From Dyella sp. ASV21 (GTDB lineage Bacteria; Pseudomonadota; Gammaproteobacteria; Xanthomonadales; Rhodanobacteraceae): 42,399 bases of DNA. Location of the stretch: NCBI RefSeq assembly GCF_016428975.1, contig NZ_JAELTT010000036.1, forward strand, positions 1 through 42,399, read 5' to 3'. Shown here in pieces: positions 8,380 through 18,194 of the stretch (position 1 is the stretch's first letter; every line of letters begins with the position of its first letter). The notes under the pieces were generated by a model, which made no database searches, had not been told where the DNA came from, and saw only the letters and a program-made list of their open reading frames with translations. The translations under genes were made by a program, and so were the position numbers.

Positions 8380-11300
8380 TTAGAACGCCACTGCCTCACG
8401 GGGCTTCTCCAGATGGCGGGCCAGGGTGGCTTCCAGCGCGTCCAGGGGCACGGGCTTGGCGATGAAATCGTCCATGCCTGCGTCGTAGCAGCGCTGCACC
8501 TGTTCGCGCTGCACGCTGGCCGACAGGGCAATGATGGGCAGGTGCACGCCGATGTCACGCTCAATATCCCGGATTCGCTGCGTCAAAACGTAGCCATCCA
8601 TCACGGGCATGTGGCAATCGGTGAGCAAAATGTCGAAGCGCTCGTGCGCCAAGACCTGAAGCACCTGTTGGCCGTTCTCCACCACTTTGTGCTCGTAGCC
8701 AAGGCGCTCGAGCTGATGGGCAATCACGGCCCGATTGATCGGGTGATCCTCCGCCACCAGCACTCGTGACTTTCGCCGGCTTGCGGCTACGTTAGCCACA
8801 TTTTCTACCGCAGGTGCCTCGCCCCCCAGCGCCGCATGACAGGCATCCTGGACCGCGTGCCACATGAGGGGATACCCGCTGAGCATGAGCAAGCCTTCCT
8901 CGCGATAGAACCCTCGCGGATCGGGTATCTCGCTCAAGTGCACCACGGGAACATGGGGGGGCACTGCAGATTCTGAGGTCGCCCTTGCATCCATGAACAC
9001 GATGTCGCAGCCACCGAGCATCGGCGAGGCGGCGCCATCGCGCGCGCCCCCTACGGGAGTCATTCCCAACGCGGCCAGTGCATGAGCCAAGCTACGTTCC
9101 AGTAGTGCATCGTGCGTATGGATCACCGCCCCGCGCCCTTCCAGAAGCGGCTGAATGGTGAGATTGCTCTCCACGCCGAATGTCACTTCAAAGCTGGCCT
9201 GTGTGCCCAAGCCCTCCGCGCTGATCAGACGAATGTCGCCATTCATTTGTCGCGCGAGCTGGCGCGAAATGGTCAGACCGAGCCCGGTGCCGCCATAGCG
9301 CCTTACCGTGGATACCTCGGCCTGCGTAAAGGGCTGAAATAGAAGCGCCAGCTGCTCTTCCGCAATGCCGATGCCCGTATCGGACACAGCAATGCGCAGG
9401 CGCTGTTCATTCAGCAGGTCGCCTTGCACATCCACGCGCAGCTCCACGTGACCGCGCTCGGTGAACTTGAGTGCATTACTCAACAGATTGGTGATGATCT
9501 GGCGAACGCGACCGGCGTCGCCCCGATACTCGCCGGCCAGCCGCTGGTCGAGCGTGGCGTACAACCTAAGGCCCTTTTGGCGAGCCACTGCCGTGAATAC
9601 GCCAACCACCCCATCAACCAGTGCGCGTAGGTCGAACGGCTGCACATCGAGCACCAGCTTGCCGGACTCGATGCGAGACACGTCCAGGATGTCATCCAGA
9701 ATCTGCAGCAGTGCGCTTGCCGAATCCTTGGCCATGACGAGCATCCGTCGCTGCTCCAGATCGGAGGTGGTTAGCGCCATCAGTTCGATCAGGCCAAGCA
9801 CGCCAGCCATGGGAGTGCGTATCTCGTGGCTCATGGTAGCCAGGAAGGCCCCCTTGGCAGTGACGGCGGCCTCCGCGGCTGCCTTGGCATCGCGCAGATT
9901 CGTAACATCCACCATCGTGCCAAGCTGGCCGATCACCTGCTGACGGGTATCGATCAAGCAACGCGACCACAACAGCATGGCCTGCGACGACGACTCACCC
10001 TCTCCCCGTGGCGCGCTATCCAACAGCAGCGAGATCTCGCCGCCTTGCTCCATCAGCTTGGCGTCGAGGTCCTGCGCCCAAAGGGCCTCGGTCGCCGAAA
10101 GGTGGCCGGCCTCGGCCGCCGTGCGGCCAATCAGATTAGCGCGCGTGCAGTTATGCATCGCCTCATAGGCTCGATTGACCGCGATGTACCGTCCATCGGG
10201 GTCCTTGACGAACACGGGATGCGGCATCACCTCCAGCAGCTCCTGCTGAAAGAGCAATTGATCGGCTAGCTCTTGCTCGGTAAGCAGCTTTGCCCGCATC
10301 AGTCGGCGCAAGCGCGTATAGAAGTACACGACGACCGCAACGGCCAGCGTAGCCACCAACGATCCCATCAGCACCCACGCCCATGGCACGCCATAGAGAT
10401 AAGCGATACGCAGCCAACGGTTGCGCATCTCTTCGCGCTGCCGGTCGGTCATGCCGACGAGCATGCGATTGATCAGCGGAACCAGGGGTGCGTACTCCTG
10501 CGCGACACCGATCGCGAGGCCTTCATCTGTACCCGTCTTCCCGGCCGCCTGAAGATTGCCAAAGCGTTCACGGATCAACGGATCCACCGCAGGCAGGGTA
10601 CCGATGTACGCATCCGCCTTACCCGTGGCGACGGCGGCCAAACCATCTTCGTTGCTCGCCATGGGGAAAAGACGGCTGCGCGATAGCAGTCGACGGAAAA
10701 GTGGCAGGTGACCCGGCCCCTCGCGAAGCGCTACGGATCGATCGGCCAGATCTTCCAAACGCACAGCAGGTGGCGCGCCCAAGCGCGTTACGATCACTTC
10801 GGGAAAATGTTCATAAGGCCGGGTAAAGAGCATGCCGCTATCGAGGAAGTCATCCGGCATGGCCGCGGCGACCATATCCACCTCCCCCGCTTGCACCATG
10901 CGGATCAGCTCTTGCCAGTCACGCGCGGGAACGGGCCGTATACCCACACCGAGTCGCTTGCTGATCAGTTCGATGTAGTCCTGAGCCAGGCCATCGAACT
11001 CGCCATTGCTATTGGCAAACGTATAGGGATATCGGTTGACTTCGTAACCAAGCCGCAATGGCTTCAAGTGGTGCAGCCAGTCCGTTTCCTCCGCACTCAG
11101 GCCAGGAAGGGTGGCGGAACCGCCAGCCGGCGTGTCATCCACACCCCAATTGGCACGCAGCTGGGCCAGTTCGCTCGCGGAGATATCCGCCTCGGCCTTG
11201 CGCAACAGTTGCCACAGCAACGCACGCTCCCTTGGTACAGCCGGCGCGATCTGTGTGGAGCTGAAATTCAACGGGGAGATAATGCTTACATCGTCGACCT

Positions 11301-12009
11301 TGCGTCGACTCACCAGAACTTGGGTACGTTCAGGCGTACCCCCGATGTAGACATCCGCTCGACCGGACACGAGCATGTCCAGCGCCTGCTGACCATCGTT
11401 GGCGAACAGCAAGGTCGCTTCCGGCAGGCGAGCACCGATCTCGGCGGCCAACGAAGGAAAATTGCGCTCGACGACCAGGCGCATGTGCGCAAGATCGCTT
11501 TCATAGCGAATGGTGTTGGCGTCCTTGCGGGTCACCATGGTCGGTGGACCATCGATCAGCGGCTTGAGGTAGTTGAACCGCCGGGAGCCGTCGGCTGTGA
11601 TGGGCTCGCCTAACAGCAGGTCGAAGGGCAAGGTTTCGTCGGAACTCGTCGACGATTCATAGCTACCCGGGGCGTAAGGAAGAAATTCCAGTTGCACGCC
11701 CAGTCGCCGGGCGAGGAGGCGCGCGTAGTCCACGCCCATTCCCTCGGCGCGCCCGGCCACCCAAGATTCCACCGGTAAATTGTCACCCGCAAAAACGCCC
11801 ACCTTGACTACCGGATGGGCCTCAATCCAGGCAAGTTCCTGCGGCTCCAGCGACAAACCTTCTGCAGGTGTCGCGTGCACCCAGGCCAGCGGCAGGCAGA
11901 AGGCCAGGAACGCTAGGACATATCGCGCAGGCGATAAGCAGCGACTCGCCAGGCCTGCGCCGAGCAACCCGACAAATAGCCGTTCACGTATGACAGCCAT
12001 TGAGTTCAT
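8380..12009 (-). CDS. EvgS/BvgS-type hybrid sensor histidine kinase with two periplasmic SBP domains
   Basis: This is a 1209-residue inner-membrane sensor. After an N-terminal hydrophobic segment come two tandem solute-binding (SBP_bac_3, Venus-flytrap) domains at about residues 55-290 and 310-545. A membrane helix (about 555-580) is followed by a PAS domain (about 595-710), a HisKA domain with MSHEIRTP and phosphoacceptor His728, an ATPase domain (N box NLLSNALKF, GTGLGLTI), a poorly conserved linker and a receiver domain with acceptor Asp1131 in LLTDCHMPVMDG. The protein ends just after the receiver: the C-terminal HPt domain of BvgS/EvgS is missing. The ATG at 12009 was chosen; an ATG at 12000 is an alternative. 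Its ligand is unknown. It lies in the same block as an HPt-bearing kinase and RcsB-like regulators. Confidence 0.9.
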   Translation of the reverse strand: MNSMAVIRERLFVGLLGAGLASRCLSPARYVLAFLAFCLPLAWVHATPAEGLSLEPQELAWIEAHPVVKVGVFAGDNLPVESWVAGRAEGMGVDYARLLARRLGVQLEFLPYAPGSYESSTSSDETLPFDLLLGEPITADGSRRFNYLKPLIDGPPTMVTRKDANTIRYESDLAHMRLVVERNFPSLAAEIGARLPEATLLFANDGQQALDMLVSGRADVYIGGTPERTQVLVSRRKVDDVSIISPLNFSSTQIAPAVPRERALLWQLLRKAEADISASELAQLRANWGVDDTPAGGSATLPGLSAEETDWLHHLKPLRLGYEVNRYPYTFANSNGEFDGLAQDYIELISKRLGVGIRPVPARDWQELIRMVQAGEVDMVAAAMPDDFLDSGMLFTRPYEHFPEVIVTRLGAPPAVRLEDLADRSVALREGPGHLPLFRRLLSRSRLFPMASNEDGLAAVATGKADAYIGTLPAVDPLIRERFGNLQAAGKTGTDEGLAIGVAQEYAPLVPLINRMLVGMTDRQREEMRNRWLRIAYLYGVPWAWVLMGSLVATLAVAVVVYFYTRLRRLMRAKLLTEQELADQLLFQQELLEVMPHPVFVKDPDGRYIAVNRAYEAMHNCTRANLIGRTAAEAGHLSATEALWAQDLDAKLMEQGGEISLLLDSAPRGEGESSSQAMLLWSRCLIDTRQQVIGQLGTMVDVTNLRDAKAAAEAAVTAKGAFLATMSHEIRTPMAGVLGLIELMALTTSDLEQRRMLVMAKDSASALLQILDDILDVSRIESGKLVLDVQPFDLRALVDGVVGVFTAVARQKGLRLYATLDQRLAGEYRGDAGRVRQIITNLLSNALKFTERGHVELRVDVQGDLLNEQRLRIAVSDTGIGIAEEQLALLFQPFTQAEVSTVRRYGGTGLGLTISRQLARQMNGDIRLISAEGLGTQASFEVTFGVESNLTIQPLLEGRGAVIHTHDALLERSLAHALAALGMTPVGGARDGAASPMLGGCDIVFMDARATSESAVPPHVPVVHLSEIPDPRGFYREEGLLMLSGYPLMWHAVQDACHAALGGEAPAVENVANVAASRRKSRVLVAEDHPINRAVIAHQLERLGYEHKVVENGQQVLQVLAHERFDILLTDCHMPVMDGYVLTQRIRDIERDIGVHLPIIALSASVQREQVQRCYDAGMDDFIAKPVPLDALEATLARHLEKPREAVAF

Positions 12010-12062
12010 GAGCGCTTCAAGAGGGCGCCCTCCCGAAGGGGACGGAATGAGGTGGCATGAGC

Positions 12063-12428
12063 TTATGGGCCTACCACTGGCAGCTCCATGAGAATTCTCT
12101 GATTAGGCGCGTGGGCAATTACCTCACTTGAAAGACAGGTACCGCGATAGACACGTAGGTCCAGGACCAAATCGGCGCGGCAGCCCGCATCAACGATGCA
12201 GCGCGAGAAGTTCCTATTTGAATGAACCATCTCGCCAAACTGAGGCAAAGCTTGCGATTTGCCAGCGCGACACAGCGAGGGAAGTTTGCGTCGCTTGAAG
12301 ACGAAGCCGTGGCATGTTCCAAGCAAGGATGTAGGCACAGAACGTTTATGGAGTACTGTTGTGCAGACAATTCCTTGCACTTGCTCCCGTAATACTTGGT
12401 TGGCCTCACGCACGCTCATGTCCAGCAT
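12063..12428 (-). CDS. Candidate small hypothetical protein upstream of the hybrid kinase
   Basis: An open frame of 121 residues starts at the ATG at 12428, with AAGGA seven bases upstream, and ends 53 bases before the kinase start on the same strand. The sequence begins MLDMSVREANQVL and ends HAPNQRILMELPVVGP. It has six Cys and no obvious signal peptide or membrane segment. I do not recognise a family. Codon use is less GC-biased than in the neighbours. The well-placed Shine-Dalgarno is the main support; it could equally be a chance frame in the 458-base gap between the kinase and the amidohydrolase gene, in which I see nothing else. Confidence 0.35.
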   Translation of the reverse strand: MLDMSVREANQVLREQVQGIVCTTVLHKRSVPTSLLGTCHGFVFKRRKLPSLCRAGKSQALPQFGEMVHSNRNFSRCIVDAGCRADLVLDLRVYRGTCLSSEVIAHAPNQRILMELPVVGP

Positions 12429-12467
12429 GAGTTGATCCTTTGCCGGCAACACTGAAGGAGCTCCACC

Positions 12468-13826
12468 ATGTCACGCCACGCACTTGCTCTTGCGCTTATC
12501 GCTACGCTTACGGTTTCGCCGCTCTGGGCGCAGCAATCGCATGTGCCGCCTCCGCTCATGCAGGAGGCCAACAAGGAAATCGACGGCGATACCGCTCGAT
12601 TGACCGCGATCTTCAAGGATATTCATCAGCATCCCGAGCTGGGCTTCATGGAGAAGCGCACCGCTGCCATCGTGGCGAAGGAGCTCAAGGATCTCGGTTT
12701 CGACGTCAAGACCGGTATTGGCAAGACCGGCGTGGTCGCGGTACTGAAGAACGGTGCCGGCCCCATCGTGATGTATCGCGCGGATATGGACGCCAATGCC
12801 GTGGAGGAAGCCACCGGGCTGCCCTACGCCAGCAAGGAGCGCGTACTGCGTGCCGATGGCACGGAATCGCCGGTGGCGCATATGTGTGGTCACGACGCCC
12901 ATGTCACCTGGATGCTCGGCATGGCCAAAGCCATGGTCTCCATGAAAAAGGAATGGAGCGGCACGCTGATCCTGGTGGCCCAGCCAGCCGAGGAGCTGAT
13001 CGAAGGCGCGCAGGCGATGGTGAATGATGGGCTGTGGACCAAGTACGGGCTACCCAAGCCGGACTACTTCATTGGTATGCACACCGCGCCCGGCCCACTC
13101 GGCATGGTGGTGAGTTCGGGTGGTCCAAAGATGGCGGGCACCGACCAGATCGACATCCTCTTCAAGGGCGTCGGTGGACACGGCTCCATGCCGCAGCTCA
13201 CCAAAGATCCCGTACTGATGGCTGCGTACGCCGTGGTGGAATACCAGGCCATCGTGAGCCGCGTGATCGAACCACAGCAAACCGCCGTGTTGACGGTAGG
13301 CTCGATCCAGGCCGGTGTGGACAACAACGTCATCCCGGAAACCGCCCTGGTCAAGGCCAACCTTCGCTGGTACGACCCCAAGGTACGCGAGCAGATGATT
13401 GCAGGCATTCGCAACGTCAGTAATGGCGTTGCGCGTACCTATGGCATGCCGGAAAACCAGTTGCCGGTGATCACCATGAAAGGCAGCTCCACGCCCCTGA
13501 TCAATGACGACGCGCTGTCCAATCGCCTGGCAGTGCCTTTGCGCCAGCTACTGGGCGACAAGAACGTCGTGACCAACCTTCCTCCGGCCACGGGCTCGGA
13601 GGACGTGCACCTGCTCCTGGGGCCGAATAAGGACGTTCCGTTCACCTTCCTGATTGTCGGCGTGGCGGACCCCGATGTGTTCGCCAAGGCACGCAAGGAA
13701 GGCAAGATGCTGCCCTACTCCGCCCACAACCCCAACTTCATTGTGGATCTCAAGGCCATTCCCGTGGGCACCAAGGTGGCCACCACCTCCATGCTGGAGC
13801 TGTTCGGCAAGAACACCTCCTCGTAA
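12468..13826 (+). CDS. Secreted M20D-family amidohydrolase/peptidase
   Basis: This is a 452-residue zinc amidohydrolase of the M20D (HipO/IAA-amino-acid hydrolase-like) family, exported by a signal peptide ending near PLWAQQ. The start ATG follows GAAGGAG. Metal-binding positions are visible: His138/Cys140/His142 in HMCGHDAH, Glu175-Glu176 in QPAEE, His205 in IGMHTAP and His420 in YSAHNPNF. The dimerisation (lid) domain carries FKGVGGHGSMPQ. The family hydrolyses N-acyl amino acids or small peptides; the substrate cannot be told from the sequence. It lies between two sensor kinases but is transcribed separately from the first. Downstream lie two strong overlapping hairpins. Confidence 0.88.
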   Translation: MSRHALALALIATLTVSPLWAQQSHVPPPLMQEANKEIDGDTARLTAIFKDIHQHPELGFMEKRTAAIVAKELKDLGFDVKTGIGKTGVVAVLKNGAGPIVMYRADMDANAVEEATGLPYASKERVLRADGTESPVAHMCGHDAHVTWMLGMAKAMVSMKKEWSGTLILVAQPAEELIEGAQAMVNDGLWTKYGLPKPDYFIGMHTAPGPLGMVVSSGGPKMAGTDQIDILFKGVGGHGSMPQLTKDPVLMAAYAVVEYQAIVSRVIEPQQTAVLTVGSIQAGVDNNVIPETALVKANLRWYDPKVREQMIAGIRNVSNGVARTYGMPENQLPVITMKGSSTPLINDDALSNRLAVPLRQLLGDKNVVTNLPPATGSEDVHLLLGPNKDVPFTFLIVGVADPDVFAKARKEGKMLPYSAHNPNFIVDLKAIPVGTKVATTSMLELFGKNTSS

Positions 13827-13841
13827 CCTGGCGCTTACCGC

Positions 13842-13863
13842 GGCCGCTGCCATAGCAGCGGCC
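13842..13863 (+). terminator. Strong hairpin downstream of the amidohydrolase gene
   Basis: GGCCGCTGC (13842-13850) and GCAGCGGCC (13855-13863) form a perfect nine-pair stem with loop CATA. No U tract follows. It may terminate transcription or stabilise the 3' end of the message. Its right arm shares three bases (13861-13863) with a second hairpin. Confidence 0.5.
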
Positions 13864-13900
13864 TGGCGGGCGCCCGGGCCACCCCGTGCTCCCGCCAGGC
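13861..13900 (+). repeat. Second perfect inverted repeat overlapping the first hairpin
   Basis: GCCTGGCGGG (13861-13870) is the exact reverse complement of CCCGCCAGGC (13891-13900), a ten-pair stem with a 20-base loop. The left arm begins with the last three bases of the preceding hairpin, so in RNA the two stems compete at that point. It lies about 105 bases before the second hybrid kinase start. Confidence 0.5.
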
Positions 13901-14004
13901 GCGTATGCGATACGGCTGAACCTGCACGCCGAATTCAGACCATTCCGCGCTGCCCTCGGTGATATTCTGCCGACGCCAGCCCTATGCCATAACGCGAGGT
14001 CAGC

Positions 14005-17000
14005 ATGATCGAGCGATACCCCTCCGGCCAGGACGCCGAACGTCCTCCCGTCGATGACCGGGAGGGTGTGGAAGCGTTGCGGCGACATCAACGCCGTTCG
14101 CTTTGGGGCGGCGGAGGTCTGCTCACCGCACTGATCGTACTCATGGCGGCCATTGGCGTGGTCTCGGCCATGAAAGATTTTGCCGCCGAACAATGGGATC
14201 TCTTCCGCATTGGCCAGTCCTCGCTAAGCGCGGAACTTCGGCAGACCGACAACAACAATGTGGCCATCGCCAATATCAGCGATGCGTTGTGGACCGATCA
14301 GCAAGAACGACTTCGACAGGATGGCGAGGCACTGCTGGCGTCCTTCAACGCCAACGGCCGTTCGCTATCGGTATCGGCGGGCGGTAGCAAGTCGCTCCCG
14401 TGGCTGATCGTCGAGCGCGCGGACGCCACGCTGCCGGTATCAGATATCTCCCGATATTTGGGCCTGACGCGGCAGCATTCGCTGTTTGCCGCTTGGACCA
14501 CGCTGTTTATCGAGAACCCCAACACACTGGCCTTCGCCTACGACCCGACGAAGTCGGTGTTTCTCATCAGCGGCATCTCCGAGGAGTCTCAGCTTTTCGG
14601 CACGCTGCATGCGAACTCGCGTGATGAAGTCATGAATCGCCTTCTGGCTATCGATGCCGAGCAGCGCGCCTCGTCCACCGCCATCTCCACCCACGGCGGC
14701 CGCACGATCTACACCCTTGCGCGCAATCCGCTGACCGGTGAAATGTCTCTGTTCACCAGTGTCGGCTTGCGTTCCGGGCAACAGGAATACCTGCGCCGCG
14801 TATTCTTTCAGCCCTTGACCAAATTCAGCGCCACGCTGGATCGTGTCGCCCCCGCCGCGTTCGCCATTATTACGCGCGACGGCGATACGCTGTTTTCCAC
14901 CGGGGCACCACTCACGCCCACCCGTCGCGAACAGGTCGCTTCGTTCATTCATGATCACGCCGCGCAACTGGCCGCCAACGGCCGCATGTCGTGGCACGAG
15001 GCCGGCGTGTCCACCGTGATCGGCGCACTCCCCGGTACCGACTGGCTGCTGATCCACCCCTATACGACCAAGGATCTATGGGCCAGCGAATCGACGCATT
15101 TGCTAAGCATCATCGGCGCCGCGGCGCTGGGCATCGCCGGCTTGTGGTTGCTGCTTCTACGCATTGACCGCCGCTCAGTGAAACCCGCGCTTGCCGAGGC
15201 GGCCATGGTGTACGAGAGCGAAGCGCTCAACCGCACCATCATCGCTGCGTCGCCCGTGGGCATGTGCCTGGTAGACGCAAGCGCACCGTCCGTCATCGTC
15301 AAGAACAAGCGCATGGACGATGTCATCGGTGACCGTGACTTCGCACCACCCCATGCCGTTTTTGCCTTGTTGATCGAACGCCTTCGCGGCGCGCAGGGGG
15401 CGCTCGACCAGGAGTGGCCATTCTCGGTGCGCTGGCCCAACGGCAGCCTGCGGCAATTGAAAGTAGTGGCGACGCCGGCCCGATATCGCGAGCATGCCGC
15501 GTGGCTGTGCACCTTTCACGATGTCACCGCCCAGCTGGAGTTCGAACACCACCTGGAACAGGCGCGGCAATCGGCGGAGGAAGCCCGCCTGGCGGCGGAG
15601 TCCGCCAGCCATGCCAAATCCACCTTCGTGGCAAGCATGAGCCACGAGATACGCACGCCGCTGCACGGCATCCTTGGCCACCTTGAGCTACTGGAAAACA
15701 GCCCGCTCGATGCCGGTCAACACGCCCGGCTGGAGCGTATCCAGCAATCGGCCACCGCGCTACTAAGCATCATCAGCGACGTGCTGGATTTCTCCAAGAT
15801 CGAAGCCGGGCAAATGGACGTTGCACCCGCACCGTTCGAACTACGCCAGGTCGTTGAAGCGGCAGCCCTGTTGTTCGCCCCGCAGGCCCAACGCAAGGGC
15901 TTGTCGCTGTACTTCCACATCGCGCCGACGCTGGACGGTGCCTATGTCTCCGACGCGCACCGCATCAGCCAGATTCTCAACAACCTGCTCAGCAACGCCG
16001 TGAAGTTCACCGAGTCCGGACGCATTTCGGTCAACGTAGTGCGCGACGATGCCGCACCGGATGACCGTACCTGGGTTCGCTTTGAAGTACTCGACTCCGG
16101 CGTTGGCCTTACGCCCGAACAACAACGCCGCCTGTTCAAACCTTTCTCCCAGGCCGACCAGAGCATCGCCCAGCGCTACGGCGGCACCGGCCTCGGCTTG
16201 GTGCTGTGTCAGCAGCTTGCCCACTTGCTCGGCGGCCACATGGATCTGCGCAGCACGCTTGGCGTGGGCAGCGTGTTTCGCCTGCATATACCGTTGACAC
16301 CCGTTGTCCATACCCGTGCCGCACGCGAAGAGGCTCCGCTGCACGGCCTCGCCGTGGCGGTGTTGGCGTCGGCGCCGGAATGGCGCACTGAGCTAGGCGG
16401 CTATCTCAGTTTCAAGGGCGCCAAGGTAAGTTTGGCGGCCCGTTGGGCGGAGCTTCCCCCCGACATGCCGGACGATTGGGTACTGCTGATCGTCGGGGGC
16501 GAAACCCTGCCGGTGCCTATCCTCAATGAGCAGCGCGTTGGCCACTTGGCGCGTGTTGTACGCGCAAAAGCCGATGGGCCGCTCTCACCCCGATACGAGG
16601 GGGATGAGGTACAGGTTTCCTGCTACGCCGGCGAGGCACTCCTGGAAGCCGTTCGCGGTGACGTCGCCAAACCGACACCTACCGCGGTGCCCGTGCCGGC
16701 GCAGCAGGAATCAGGCAAGGTGCTGTTGGTTGAGGATCATCCCGTCAACCGCGAACTGCTACGCGAGCAACTTGAATCGCTCGGCTATACGGTAGATGAG
16801 GCCGAGAACGGCGCCATCGCACTCGATCGATGGAAACCTGGCGTGTACCGGGCCGTGCTCACCGACCTCAACATGCCCGAGACGAACGGTTACGAGCTGG
16901 CTCATGCCCTGCGCCAGCAGGATCGCGACATTCCCATTCTCGCCATCACCGCATCGGCGCTGGCGAGCGAGCAGCTGCAATGCAAGGAAGCGGGGCTATC

Positions 17001-17409
17001 AGAGCTTCTGCTCAAGCCGCTATCGCGCGATCAACTGGACGATGCACTACGCCGCTGGATTCCCCAGCATGGTCAGGCCAGCGCACCCAGCGAAAGCAAC
17101 GGCACGCCGTCGGCGGCCCCCATGCTATCGGACAAGGTGCGAAATGCCTTCCTGCAGCGCGCCCGCGAAGACATCGCCGCGATGGACGCCAGCCTCGCCA
17201 ACGGCAACACGGGGACGTTGATCGATGCCGTGCACTCCTTCAAAGGTGCGCTGCTGATGTTGCGAGAGCTGGACATCGCGCAGCGTTGCTCGGAACTGGA
17301 AGAAGAGTTGCGCGAGGATGGCCTGGCGGGCTTGGAGCAAGAACTGGTGGCTTTGCGCGATGACTTACAGCATCTGGTTGATCGCTATGAGCGCCGAGCC
17401 ACCGCGTAA
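14005..17409 (+). CDS. Hybrid sensor histidine kinase with receiver and C-terminal HPt (RcsC/BarA-like architecture)
   Basis: This is a 1134-residue inner-membrane hybrid kinase. A first membrane helix (about 37-57) and a second (about 365-385) enclose a periplasmic domain of about 300 residues. A PAS-like domain (about 400-520) is followed by HisKA with MSHEIRTP and acceptor His547, an ATPase domain ([19 protein letters not shown]), a degenerate receiver-like stretch (about 770-895, comparable in position to the ABL domain of RcsC), a receiver with acceptor Asp954 in [11 protein letters not shown] and an HPt domain with His1077 in [12 protein letters not shown]. The start ATG follows CGAGGT. 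All four phosphorelay residues are present. The two RcsB-like regulators downstream are the most likely recipients of the phosphoryl group, which is an inference from position. Confidence 0.92.
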   Translation: MIERYPSGQDAERPPVDDREGVEALRRHQRRSLWGGGGLLTALIVLMAAIGVVSAMKDFAAEQWDLFRIGQSSLSAELRQTDNNNVAIANISDALWTDQQERLRQDGEALLASFNANGRSLSVSAGGSKSLPWLIVERADATLPVSDISRYLGLTRQHSLFAAWTTLFIENPNTLAFAYDPTKSVFLISGISEESQLFGTLHANSRDEVMNRLLAIDAEQRASSTAISTHGGRTIYTLARNPLTGEMSLFTSVGLRSGQQEYLRRVFFQPLTKFSATLDRVAPAAFAIITRDGDTLFSTGAPLTPTRREQVASFIHDHAAQLAANGRMSWHEAGVSTVIGALPGTDWLLIHPYTTKDLWASESTHLLSIIGAAALGIAGLWLLLLRIDRRSVKPALAEAAMVYESEALNRTIIAASPVGMCLVDASAPSVIVKNKRMDDVIGDRDFAPPHAVFALLIERLRGAQGALDQEWPFSVRWPNGSLRQLKVVATPARYREHAAWLCTFHDVTAQLEFEHHLEQARQSAEEARLAAESASHAKSTFVASMSHEIRTPLHGILGHLELLENSPLDAGQHARLERIQQSATALLSIISDVLDFSKIEAGQMDVAPAPFELRQVVEAAALLFAPQAQRKGLSLYFHIAPTLDGAYVSDAHRISQILNNLLSNAVKFTESGRISVNVVRDDAAPDDRTWVRFEVLDSGVGLTPEQQRRLFKPFSQADQSIAQRYGGTGLGLVLCQQLAHLLGGHMDLRSTLGVGSVFRLHIPLTPVVHTRAAREEAPLHGLAVAVLASAPEWRTELGGYLSFKGAKVSLAARWAELPPDMPDDWVLLIVGGETLPVPILNEQRVGHLARVVRAKADGPLSPRYEGDEVQVSCYAGEALLEAVRGDVAKPTPTAVPVPAQQESGKVLLVEDHPVNRELLREQLESLGYTVDEAENGAIALDRWKPGVYRAVLTDLNMPETNGYELAHALRQQDRDIPILAITASALASEQLQCKEAGLSELLLKPLSRDQLDDALRRWIPQHGQASAPSESNGTPSAAPMLSDKVRNAFLQRAREDIAAMDASLANGNTGTLIDAVHSFKGALLMLRELDIAQRCSELEEELREDGLAGLEQELVALRDDLQHLVDRYERRATA

Positions 17410-17424
17410 ATCGATCCTTAGGCG

Positions 17425-18090
17425 TCAGCGGCTGGCTCCCGGGGTTCCGCCAAACTCCTCGGCATAACGAAACAGCTCCGCATCGTTGCTGACGCCAAGC
17501 TTGGCCATGGCGCGTATCTTCTGGGTGCTTACCGTCTGCTTGCTTCGCTCCAGGCTTGCTGCAATTTCGCTGATGGTGGCGCCGCCAACAAACAGGGCCA
17601 GCACCTCGCGCTCACGCGGCGAGAGCTTGGCAATCGACGATGCCGATACCTGGTTTGCCTTATCTGCCTCCGCGAGGGCCGCGATCGATGGCGATAGGTA
17701 CTTGCGCCCCACATACGCCGCCTGCACCGCCATGGGCACATGCGCAAGGCTATCGGTCTTGCCCACAATGGCATGAATGCCCTTGGCCATCAGCATGCGG
17801 ATGAGCGAAGGCATTTCGATGCCGGTCATCACCACGATGGCCAACGATGGGTAGCGCTGCCGCAGAAAATCCACCAGCTCCAGGCCATCACCATAGTCGC
17901 CGCCGGGCATCGCGTAATCGGTGATGAGCACTTGGCAGGGCTGCTGATCCAACAGGGCGACCAATTCGGTGGAGTTCTGCGCCGATCCGATATGCGTCAG
18001 CGTCGGCACCTCGCCCAGGGCAGATTCAATGCCCATGCGAATGACCGGATGGTCATCGGCAACCACGACGCGAACCCGCGAAACTTCCAT
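17425..18090 (-). CDS. RcsB-like LuxR-family response regulator (minus-strand copy)
   Basis: This is a 221-residue regulator with an N-terminal receiver (acidic pocket VVADDHP, acceptor Asp58 in LITDYAMPGG, Lys in VGKTDS) and a C-terminal LuxR-type helix-turn-helix (KLSPREREVLALF, TISEIAASLERSKQTVSTQK). The start was placed at the ATG at 18090 because the receiver begins directly after it and GGGGTG precedes it; the frame extends upstream to 18171, but that part is not receiver-like. The DYGDG motif after the acceptor and the total length resemble RcsB. It is convergent with the hybrid kinase gene (15 bases apart) and divergent from a second RcsB-like gene. Confidence 0.88.
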   Translation of the reverse strand: MEVSRVRVVVADDHPVIRMGIESALGEVPTLTHIGSAQNSTELVALLDQQPCQVLITDYAMPGGDYGDGLELVDFLRQRYPSLAIVVMTGIEMPSLIRMLMAKGIHAIVGKTDSLAHVPMAVQAAYVGRKYLSPSIAALAEADKANQVSASSIAKLSPREREVLALFVGGATISEIAASLERSKQTVSTQKIRAMAKLGVSNDAELFRYAEEFGGTPGASR

Positions 18091-18194
18091 GACGGACACC
18101 CCAAGGACGGCATAAGCCGTACAGGTGCTATATTCGACTTGCGATTTTCTTATGTAAATAGCCAGTTCCATTTAGCCACAGCGGCGGGATACTC

